Assembly (NCBI RefSeq): GCF_027853965.1
Contig: NZ_JAQGLB010000002.1
Coordinates: 496,001-560,000 of the forward strand
Origin: Saccharopolyspora indica
GTDB taxonomy: Bacteria; Actinomycetota; Actinomycetes; Mycobacteriales; Pseudonocardiaceae
Direction: 5' to 3'
DNA: 64,000 nucleotides
Shown: one piece after another, positions 57,909 through 64,000 of the stretch
Layout: the number at the start of each line of letters is the position of its first letter
How positions within the stretch are numbered: the stretch's first letter is position 1
The notes under the pieces: generated by a model
Told to the model about the DNA's origin: nothing
The model's input: only the letters and a program-made list of their open reading frames with translations
The model's database searches: none
Program-made: the position numbers and the translations under genes

Positions 57909-58895
57909 GTGGCCGAACAGCGGTATGAACAGGGCGGGTCCGCCCGCGACAAGCACGTGCCGGTGCTGCTGGACCGGACGTTGGAGCTGCTCGGACCAGC
58001 GCTGTCCCGGGAGGGCGCGGTGGTCGTCGACGCCACGCTCGGCATGGGCGGGCACTCCGAGGCGATGCTGACCGCGCACCCGGGGCTGACGCTGGTCGGC
58101 CTGGACCGCGACCCGGACGCCCTGCGGTTGGCCGGGGAACGGCTCGCGCCGTTCGAGTCGCGGATCCACCTGGTGCACGCGGTGTACGACGAGTGGTCCG
58201 AAGTGCTCGTCGACTTGGGACTGTCCGAGGTGGACGCGGCGCTGTTCGACCTCGGGGTGTCCTCGCTGCAACTGGACGAGGCGGACCGCGGTTTCGCCTA
58301 CGCGCAGGACGCTCCGCTGGACATGCGGATGGACCCGGGTGCGCCGCGCACCGCCGCGGACGTGCTCAACACCTACGCCGCGGACGAGCTGGCGCGCGTG
58401 CTGCGCACCTACGGCGAGGAGAAGTTCGCGGGCAAGATCGCCGCGGCGATCGTCCGGGAGCGCCAGAAGGAGCCGTTCGCCAACAGCGCCCGGCTGGTGC
58501 AGCTGCTCTACGACGTGGTGCCCGCGGCCAGCAGGCGCACCGGCGGGCACCCGGCCAAGCGCACCTTCCAGGCGCTGCGCATCGAGGTCAACGCCGAGCT
58601 CGACGTGCTGGAGCGCGCGCTGCCCGCGGCGCTGGACTCGCTGGCGGTGGGCGGCCGGATCGCGGTGATGTCCTACCACTCGCTGGAGGACCGGATGGTC
58701 AAGCGCGCGCTCGCCGACCGGGTGAAGTCGCGCACGCCGGTCGACCTGCCGGTGGAACTGCCCGGCCACGGGCCGGAATTCCGCCTGCTCACCAGGGGCG
58801 CCGAGGTCGCCGGTGAGCAGGAGGTCGAGGTGAACCCGAGGGCTGCCTCGGTGCGGCTGCGCGCCGCGGAGCGCGTCGGCGGGGGACTGGCATGA
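57909..58895 (+). CDS. rsmH: 16S rRNA m4C1402 methyltransferase RsmH
   Basis: 328 residues from a GTG at 57909 (GGGAGGGAGGG upstream), giving the family start after a short tail: [14 protein letters not shown]. Motifs: [16 protein letters not shown] (SAM), [53 protein letters not shown], and [17 protein letters not shown]. The upstream open frame lacks family features. Stop overlaps the small ORF 1 start (ATGA). Confidence 0.95.
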   Translation: MAEQRYEQGGSARDKHVPVLLDRTLELLGPALSREGAVVVDATLGMGGHSEAMLTAHPGLTLVGLDRDPDALRLAGERLAPFESRIHLVHAVYDEWSEVLVDLGLSEVDAALFDLGVSSLQLDEADRGFAYAQDAPLDMRMDPGAPRTAADVLNTYAADELARVLRTYGEEKFAGKIAAAIVRERQKEPFANSARLVQLLYDVVPAASRRTGGHPAKRTFQALRIEVNAELDVLERALPAALDSLAVGGRIAVMSYHSLEDRMVKRALADRVKSRTPVDLPVELPGHGPEFRLLTRGAEVAGEQEVEVNPRAASVRLRAAERVGGGLA

Positions 58896-59035
58896 GTGGC
58901 CTGTGGCAAGCCGAGTTTCGCGTCACCGCACCTCAGGGGACCGTGACGCAACCCGGCCACAAGAAACCGCGCAACGTGAGATCACTCCGGATCGCGACCA
59001 CCACCGTGAATCGCGGAGAGGCGGGACTGGCATGA
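58892..59035 (+). CDS. Repeat-encoded small ORF 1 (TAPQG family)
   Basis: 47 codons; the ATG (58892) overlaps the rsmH TGA and its TGA overlaps the next ATG (59032), both as ATGA. Starts [20 protein letters not shown], then [13 protein letters not shown] and a tail [13 protein letters not shown]. Clearly paralogous to small ORF 2. Basic, no signal or membrane segment. Whether it is a functional peptide is unknown, but frame and coupling are preserved. Confidence 0.5.
   Translation: MSGLWQAEFRVTAPQGTVTQPGHKKPRNVRSLRIATTTVNRGEAGLA
58924..59031 (+). repeat. Dispersed TAPQG element, copy B
   Basis: About 108 bp from CACCGCACCTCAGGGGACCG to the GGAGAGGCGGGACTGGC before the ATG at 59032. Together with the preceding 32 bp (from ATGAGTGGCCTGTGG) it is duplicated as 59032-59186, so the duplicated unit is about 140-155 bp. 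Confidence 0.85.
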
Positions 59036-59190
59036 GCGGCCTGTGTCGAGCCGATTTTCTCTCAACCGCACCTCAGGGGACCGTGACGCAACCCGGCCAC
59101 AAGAAACCGCGCAACGAGAGATTGCTCCGGACCGTGACCACCACTGTGAATCGCGGAGAGGCGGAACCGGGAGAGGCGGGACAGCCATGA
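59032..59190 (+). CDS. Repeat-encoded small ORF 2 (TAPQG family)
   Basis: 52 codons from the ATG at 59032 to a TGA overlapping the ftsL-like ATG (59187). Starts [20 protein letters not shown], then [32 protein letters not shown]. Compared with small ORF 1 it has an extra 15 nt near the 3' end that repeats GGAGAGGCGG, strengthening the RBS for the next gene. Translational coupling rsmH-smORF1-smORF2-ftsL is unbroken. Confidence 0.5.
   Translation: MSGLCRADFLSTAPQGTVTQPGHKKPRNERLLRTVTTTVNRGEAEPGEAGQP
59063..59186 (+). repeat. Dispersed TAPQG element, copy C
   Basis: About 124 bp from CAACCGCACCTCAGGGGACC to GGGAGAGGCGGGACAGCC before the ATG at 59187. Nearest relative of copy B; differs at a few positions and by the 15-nt 3' insertion. 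Confidence 0.85.
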
Positions 59191-59903
59191 CAGCACCTGC
59201 ACGCGCCAAGAAGTCCGCTTCGCGGTCGGGGGCGCAGACGGCCGCCAAGAAGACCACTGCCAAGACCGCCGCGACGAAGTCGGACAAGCCGCGGTCGCGG
59301 TCGGCGGCAGCGGAGCGCGCCTACGCGCGCCGCGAGGAGCGGCGGGAGCGTTCGACGCGGGAGCCGTCCGTGCGGCGACCGCGGCAGCTGCGCACCGGCG
59401 CGGAGGAGCGGCGGCCCACGTCGGCGAAGCCGAAGACCCGGGCGAAGCAGCTGCAGGAGCGCGTGGCGCACGCGCGGTTCCCGCTGGTGGTCGTGGTGAT
59501 GTCGGTGCTGGCGGTCGGGCTCGCCGCGACGCTGTGGCTGTCCATCGCGGCGGTCAGCGGCAGCTACGAGCTGCAGCACGGCGAGGCCGAGATCGCCAGC
59601 CTGAACGAGCGCCGGGAGCAGCTGCTGCGCGAGGTGAGCTCGCTGGACTCGCCGCCGGCGATCCAGCGGCGCGCGGTGGAGGAGCTCGGCATGGTGCCCG
59701 GGCCGACCCCGGCGTACCTGGTGACGCTGCCGGACGGCACCGTGGTGGTGGTCGGGGAGCCGGAGAAGGCCACGGCCCCGCAGCCCCCGGCACCGCCCGC
59801 CGAACCGCCGCCCGCTGAACAGCCCCAGGGCCAGCCGCCGGCGGGCGAGCAGCCCCCGGCAGGGGAGCAGCCGCCGGTCGAGGCAGCTGCGGAGGCGCGT
59901 TGA
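59187..59903 (+). CDS. ftsL: FtsL-like divisome protein
   Basis: 238 residues from the ATG at 59187 (GAGAGGCGG upstream, within the repeat). Lys/Arg/Ala-rich cytoplasmic head of about 95 residues, one membrane helix (FPLVVVVMSVLAVGLAATLW), then a short coiled coil (SYELQHGEAEIASLNERREQ) and VPGPTPAYLVTLPDG, ending in a Pro-rich tail with repeated GEQPP. Topology and position between rsmH and ftsI identify FtsL, which recruits FtsI/FtsW. Its TGA overlaps the ftsI ATG (TGATG). Confidence 0.85.
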   Translation: MTAPARAKKSASRSGAQTAAKKTTAKTAATKSDKPRSRSAAAERAYARREERRERSTREPSVRRPRQLRTGAEERRPTSAKPKTRAKQLQERVAHARFPLVVVVMSVLAVGLAATLWLSIAAVSGSYELQHGEAEIASLNERREQLLREVSSLDSPPAIQRRAVEELGMVPGPTPAYLVTLPDGTVVVVGEPEKATAPQPPAPPAEPPPAEQPQGQPPAGEQPPAGEQPPVEAAAEAR

Positions 59904-61762
59904 TGGCTCCTCGCAGGCCGACCAGGGCCATCCGCGGCCGCACCGCGCGCACCAACGTCGCGGGCAGCAACCGGCGACTGCGCGTCGGGCGGATGCTGAT
60001 GGTGATCGCGCTGGTGCTCACCAGCGCCAAGCTGATCCAGGTGCAGGGCTTCGAGGCCAGCGCGCTGTCGGAGCAGGCGGTGAAGCAGCGGCTGGACCGC
60101 TCGGTCATCCCGGCCGATCGCGGGTCCATCATGGACCGGACCGGCAACGTGCTGGCCTTCAGCAGCGAGGCGCGGCAGCTCTACGCGAACCCGCGCCTGC
60201 TCGACAAGGAGCTCGACGAGCAGCGCGCCAAGGACCCCAGCAAGCCCACCGCGGCCGAGTACAAGCAGGAGATCGCCCGCTTCATCGCCGCGGAGCTGCC
60301 GGGCGTGATCTCCGAGCAGGAGGTGCTCGACGCGCTGTTCCGCGACGTCGGGTTCACCTACTTCGGCCCCCGGATCGACCCGGGCAAGGCCCGGGAGATC
60401 ACCAAGAAGTACCCGCAGATCGGCTCCGAGTACCAGGCCACCCGCGAGTACCCCGGCGGGGACCTGGCCGCGAACATCATCGGCGCGGCGAACTGGCGCA
60501 AGGACGAGGTGCCCGGCAAGCTGCGCGGCCAGATCGGGCTGGAGTTCTCGCTGGACTCGGTGCTGGCGGGCAAGGACGGCCAGCAGGTCTCCGACACCGC
60601 GCTGGGCTCGGACCTGGTCATCCCCGGCACCCGGGAGCTGGAGCCGGCGGTGCCGGGGTCCGATGTGGAGCTGACCATCGACTCCGACGTGCAGTACATG
60701 CTGCAGCGCGAGCTCGCCGACTACGCCCGCGAGGCGCAGGCCAAGAACGCCAGCGCGGTGGTGCTGGACGCCAAGACCGGTGAGGTCTACGCGCTGGCCA
60801 ACGACAAGACCTTCGACCCGAACGGTTCGTGGGGCGAGAACACCGGGAACCCGGCGGTGACCACGCCGTACGAGCCGGGCTCGGTGGCCAAGCTGATCAC
60901 CGCGGCCGGCGCGATCGAGACCGGCGTCATGAAGCCGGACACCGTGCTGCAGGTCCCGGGCAGCATCAAGGTCGCGGACCGCACGGTCGGCGACGCGTGG
61001 TCGCACGGCACGGTGCCGATGACGTTCACCGGCGTGATGGGCAAGTCCTCCAACGTCGGCACCCTGATGGCCGCGCAGCAGATGGGCGAGCAGCGCTGGT
61101 ACGACTTCGCCCGCGCCTTCGGACTGGGCCAGCGCACCGGCGTCGGCCTGCCGGGCGAGAGCGCGGGAGTCCTGCCGCCGCCCGACCAGTGGTCCGGCTC
61201 GTCGTTCGGCAACTTGCCGATCGGCCAGGGCTTCTCGATGACGGTGCTGCAGATGGCCAGCATGTACCAGGCGATCGCCAACGACGGGGTCCGGGTGCCG
61301 CCGCGGATCATCGCCGCGGAGATCGGCGAGGACGGCAAGCGCGTCGAACGCCCCCGGCCGGAGGGAATCCGGGTGGTCAGCCCGGAAACCGCGCACACGG
61401 TGAACGGCATGATGCGCTCGGTGGTGCAGGACGCCCCGCAGCCGAACCGCGGCACGGGACCGGGAGCGGCGCTGCCGGGATTCCAGGTCTCGGGCAAGAC
61501 AGGAACGGCCCAGCAGTACGACCCGGCCTGCAAGTGCTACAGCAACTCGAAGCACTGGATCACCTTCGCGGGCGTCGTCCCGGCGGACAGCCCGCGCTTC
61601 GTGATCGGCCTGATGCTGGACCGCCCGGCCTACGGCACCCAGGAGGGCTCCTCGGCGGCACCCCTGTTCCACAACATCGCCGCCTTCCTCACCCAGCGCT
61701 ACCAACTCCCGCTGTCCAAGGAAGAAGCCCCCTTCCAGGTCCTCCAACTCCCGACCCCGTAG
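59903..61762 (+). CDS. ftsI: Septal peptidoglycan transpeptidase FtsI (PBP3/PbpB)
   Basis: 619 residues from the ATG at 59903. Short basic cytoplasmic tail, one membrane helix (RMLMVIALVLTSAKLIQV), PBP dimerisation domain with IPADRGSIMDRTGNVLA, and a transpeptidase with the three active-site motifs: SVAK (in YEPGSVAKLITAAG, about residue 330), SSN (GKSSNVGTLM) and KTG (VSGKTGTAQQ). No PASTA domains. A pair of Cys (PACKCYSNSKHW) follows the KTG motif. The following gene is not murE but a convergent MFS transporter. Confidence 0.94.
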   Translation: MAPRRPTRAIRGRTARTNVAGSNRRLRVGRMLMVIALVLTSAKLIQVQGFEASALSEQAVKQRLDRSVIPADRGSIMDRTGNVLAFSSEARQLYANPRLLDKELDEQRAKDPSKPTAAEYKQEIARFIAAELPGVISEQEVLDALFRDVGFTYFGPRIDPGKAREITKKYPQIGSEYQATREYPGGDLAANIIGAANWRKDEVPGKLRGQIGLEFSLDSVLAGKDGQQVSDTALGSDLVIPGTRELEPAVPGSDVELTIDSDVQYMLQRELADYAREAQAKNASAVVLDAKTGEVYALANDKTFDPNGSWGENTGNPAVTTPYEPGSVAKLITAAGAIETGVMKPDTVLQVPGSIKVADRTVGDAWSHGTVPMTFTGVMGKSSNVGTLMAAQQMGEQRWYDFARAFGLGQRTGVGLPGESAGVLPPPDQWSGSSFGNLPIGQGFSMTVLQMASMYQAIANDGVRVPPRIIAAEIGEDGKRVERPRPEGIRVVSPETAHTVNGMMRSVVQDAPQPNRGTGPGAALPGFQVSGKTGTAQQYDPACKCYSNSKHWITFAGVVPADSPRFVIGLMLDRPAYGTQEGSSAAPLFHNIAAFLTQRYQLPLSKEEAPFQVLQLPTP

Positions 61763-61823
61763 CGCGTTTCGCGCGGCTGTGCCGGAACGTCGGCGGAGGG
61801 AGAGGCTTTGGTGCCGTTGGTGT

Positions 61824-63134
61824 TCAGGAGGTTTCGTCGGCTGGGGTGCGGGGGAGGGTGAGGAAGAGGGTTGCTGCGGTGAGGCCGCAGAGGGCCAGGA
61901 GGTAGAGGCCCGCTGTTTCGGAGTTCAGGGTCTGCTCGATCCAGTTCTTCGCCACCGGAGCGACGAAACCGCCCAGGTTGCCCAGCGAGTTGATCAGGCC
62001 GATGCCCGCTGCCGCGGCCGTTCCGGTCAGGTAGGCCGCCGGGAACGTCCAGAACACCGGTTGCACCGAGATGTAGCCTGCCGCCGCCACCGACAGGCCC
62101 GCTATCGCCAGCACCGGGTCGGCGAAGTACGCCGAGGCCGCGATGCCGATGGAGCCGCCAGCCGCGCAGGCCGCCGCGACGAAGCGCTTCTTCGGCTGGG
62201 CCAGGCGGTCCGCGCTGGTGGACACCGCGATGTTGACCAGCAGCGCGATGGTCCACGGGATCGCCGTCACCAGGCCGACGAGCAGCCCGACCTCGCTGCC
62301 CACCGCATCGGCCACCTGCGTCGGCAGGTAGAAGGTCATGCCGTAGACGCTGCACTGGATCAGAAAGTAGATCAGGCAGAAGTACAGCACCCGCGGGTCC
62401 ACCAGCGCGGTCCGGAGCCGGTGCGGGCTGTGCCCCTGCTTCGCCCGGGCCTCCCGATCGACCGCGCCCTGCAGGGCGCTGCGCTGGTCAGGGGTGAGCC
62501 AGCGGGCGTTGGCGGGTTTGTTGTCCAGGTAGAAGAACGCCCAGACCCCGACCACGCAGGCGATCAGGCCTTCCACCGCGAACATCCACTGCCAGCCCAG
62601 GATTCCGGCCACCCCGTCGAGTTCCAGCAGCATCCCGGACAGCGGGCCGCCGAGCACCGAGGCCAGCGGGATGCCGAAGTAGAACATCGCGTTGCAGCGC
62701 GCCCGGTAGGCGTGCGGGACCCAGTGGGTGATGAACAGGATGACGCCCGGGAAGAAACCGGCTTCGGCGACGCCGAGCAGGAAGCGCAGCAGGTAGAACA
62801 GGAACTCGTCGTTCACCAGCGCCATCGCCGCGGAGATCAGGCCCCAGGTCACCATGATCCGGCACATCCACCAGCGGGCGCCGACCCGCATCATGATCAG
62901 GTTGCTGGGCACCTCGAACAGCGCGTACCCGATGAAGAACAGCCCCGCGCCGAGCGCGTAGGCGGCTTCGGAGATCCCGGTGTGCGCCTGGAACTCCGCC
63001 TTGGCGAAGCCGATGTTGACGCGGTCCAGGAACGCGATCACGTACATGAAGAACAGGAACGGCAGCAGGCGGAGCATCACCTGCCGGATCGCGCTGGTCA
63101 GTGCCTCGTCGGACGCCCGCTCTCCGGTGTGCAC
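61824..63134 (-). CDS. MFS transporter, anion:cation symporter (ACS) type
   Basis: 436 residues from a GTG at 63134 (GAGGAGG upstream). Twelve helices; the ACS/phthalate-tartrate signature reads LPFLFFMYVIAFLDRVNIGF then AKAEFQ, and LRFLLGVAEAGFFPGVILFI. Substrates of the family are sugar acids and aromatic or dicarboxylic acids. It diverges from the IlvD/Edd dehydratase gene, so an aldonate such as arabonate or galactonate is a reasonable guess. Confidence 0.88.
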   Translation of the reverse strand: MHTGERASDEALTSAIRQVMLRLLPFLFFMYVIAFLDRVNIGFAKAEFQAHTGISEAAYALGAGLFFIGYALFEVPSNLIMMRVGARWWMCRIMVTWGLISAAMALVNDEFLFYLLRFLLGVAEAGFFPGVILFITHWVPHAYRARCNAMFYFGIPLASVLGGPLSGMLLELDGVAGILGWQWMFAVEGLIACVVGVWAFFYLDNKPANARWLTPDQRSALQGAVDREARAKQGHSPHRLRTALVDPRVLYFCLIYFLIQCSVYGMTFYLPTQVADAVGSEVGLLVGLVTAIPWTIALLVNIAVSTSADRLAQPKKRFVAAACAAGGSIGIAASAYFADPVLAIAGLSVAAAGYISVQPVFWTFPAAYLTGTAAAAGIGLINSLGNLGGFVAPVAKNWIEQTLNSETAGLYLLALCGLTAATLFLTLPRTPADETS

Positions 63135-63159
63135 CCGGCCTCCTCGTCGAGGTGGTGTG

Positions 63160-63260
63160 GTTCGACATCCCGAACAACGTCCGTGATGTGGGTCACGAGG
63201 CTAGGGGTGCCGATCGGCGCGAGTCAATCGGCCGTTCGGCATCGCAATCGCTGTTCGACA
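63160..63260. promoter_or_regulatory. Repeated GTTCGRCAY half-sites in the divergent promoter
   Basis: GTTCGACAT (63160), GTTCGGCAT (63234) and GTTCGACAC (63253); the first also forms GTTCG-N6-CGAAC with 63171-63175. Probable operators for an IclR/GntR-type regulator of the MFS and dehydratase genes. Confidence 0.4.
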
Positions 63261-63335
63261 CCTCGGATGGACTGTTGCGCCACGCTGGCCGAGCTGGTTT
63301 CGTCGCGATCACAGGCCACCCAGCTAGGAGGGCGC

Positions 63336-64000
63336 ATGCCGCGGCGCAGTGCGAGTTGGTTCGGAGCACACGGCAGGGCCGGGATGACCGCCCGGTCCTG
63401 GGTCAAGAACCAGGGCTACAGCGACGAGGTCTTCGACGGGCGACCGGTGATCGGCATCGGCACCACCTGGTCCGAGCTGGCGCCCTGCAACGCCCACCAG
63501 CAGCGGATCGCCGAGGCGGTCAAGCGCGGGGTGTGGCAGGCGGGCGGGTTCCCGCTGGAGTTCCCCAACATGGCGCTGGGCGAGACGCTGATGCGGCCCA
63601 CCACGATGCTCTACCGGAACCTGCTGGCGATGCAGGCCGAGGAGACGATCCGCGCCAACCCGCTGGACGGGGTGGTGCTGCTGTCCGGGTGCGACAAGAC
63701 CACGCCGGGCCTGCTGATGGCCGCGGCCAGCGTCGACCTGCCCACCGCGATGCTCACCGGCGGCCCGATGCTCAACGGCAAGTACCGGGGCGCCGACATC
63801 GGCTCGGGAACCGCTGTGTGGCAGGCGGAGGCCGACCTGGTGGCGGGCCGGATCACGCAGGAGGAGTGCTACTTCATCGAGGGCTGCATGTCCCGCTCCA
63901 ACGGGCACTGCATGACCATGGGCACCGCCTCCACCATGGCGTGCATCGTCGAGGCGCTGGGCATGCAGCTGCCGTACGCGGCGTCCTGGCCCGCGGTCGA
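63336..64000 (+). CDS. IlvD/Edd-family dehydratase (partial at window edge)
   Basis: 221 codons visible from the ATG at 63336 (AGGAGGG upstream), open to the edge. Starts WFGAHGRAGMTARSWVKNQG, PVIGIGTTWSELAPCNAHQQ, SGCDKTTPGLLMAAASVDLP (cluster Cys), EGCMSRSNGHCMTMGTASTM (second Cys pair). The N-terminal extension and WxELxPCNxH pattern favour the sugar-acid dehydratase branch (arabonate/xylonate) over IlvD itself. The divergent ACS transporter agrees. Confidence 0.88.
   Translation, partial: MPRRSASWFGAHGRAGMTARSWVKNQGYSDEVFDGRPVIGIGTTWSELAPCNAHQQRIAEAVKRGVWQAGGFPLEFPNMALGETLMRPTTMLYRNLLAMQAEETIRANPLDGVVLLSGCDKTTPGLLMAAASVDLPTAMLTGGPMLNGKYRGADIGSGTAVWQAEADLVAGRITQEECYFIEGCMSRSNGHCMTMGTASTMACIVEALGMQLPYAASWPAV

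Noticed and set aside
59564..61747. 727-codon minus-strand open frame
   Set aside because: Antisense to ftsI, which has all three PBP motifs.
1..64000. tRNA, rRNA, CRISPR, insertion sequences
   Set aside because: Intergenic regions were read for tRNA arms, spaced repeats and transposase motifs; none was convincing.

Overview
The window is 64 kb of high-GC actinobacterial chromosome. Gene content and order (mycothiol-type TIGR03085 protein, ClgR-PspA-PspM-like block, EspG/PPE-type ESX cassette, MraZ-RsmH-FtsL-FtsI, many leaderless-looking genes) point to Pseudonocardiaceae, with Saccharopolyspora my best guess from memory. No rRNA, tRNA, CRISPR array or transposase gene was found.

The backbone is a housekeeping order shared with Mycobacterium: thyX (11.9 kb), dapA and RNase J (15-17.7 kb), ftsK (31.5-33.9 kb), argA, rimO-pgsA-cinA, clgR, pspA and a pspM-like gene (40.8-47.1 kb). 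Further on come the MoxR-DUF58-transglutaminase operon and mraZ-rsmH-ftsL-ftsI (52-61.8 kb). Accessory blocks sit between these genes. 0-11.8 kb holds a TetR/NmrA pair, a cluster with a methanethiol-oxidase-like secreted protein, a large membrane protein and two tiny secreted peptides, a YcaQ-like DNA glycosylase, and an RHH/DUF4097 pair. 18-31 kb holds a small chaplin-like protein, a nuclease-helicase (DUF2075), an ESX substrate cassette, an unrecognised coiled-coil protein, an SDR/tautomerase operon, a secreted TAP-type hydrolase and a secreted HNH nuclease. 34-40.8 kb holds a sialidase-like protein, lipoproteins, an FMN 2-hydroxyacid oxidase, a phospholipase A2 and a RloA/RloB (AbiL-like) defence pair. 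The right edge enters a probable sugar-acid catabolic locus (ACS-type MFS transporter diverging from an IlvD/Edd dehydratase).

The most striking signal is a dispersed element of about 110-125 bp present five times (5742, 29595, 49205, 58924, 59063). In four copies it ends exactly at the start codon of the next gene. In three copies it encodes a 47-52 residue peptide containing TAPQG(T/N)V(T/A)QP, whose start overlaps the upstream stop and whose stop overlaps the downstream start. Two tandem copies are threaded between rsmH and ftsL, and one lies between a parA-like gene and a lysE-like gene. A second dispersed element is a palindrome of about 90 bp (29482, 51954) related to a set of terminators whose stems start with CGTGAG(T/C)G. 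Regulatory sites that can be read directly include a ClgR box before clgR, three TGGGG repeats at 10-bp spacing before mraZ, an iron-box-like palindrome at the second argA start, and clustered TGACRCCA motifs before the RHH gene.
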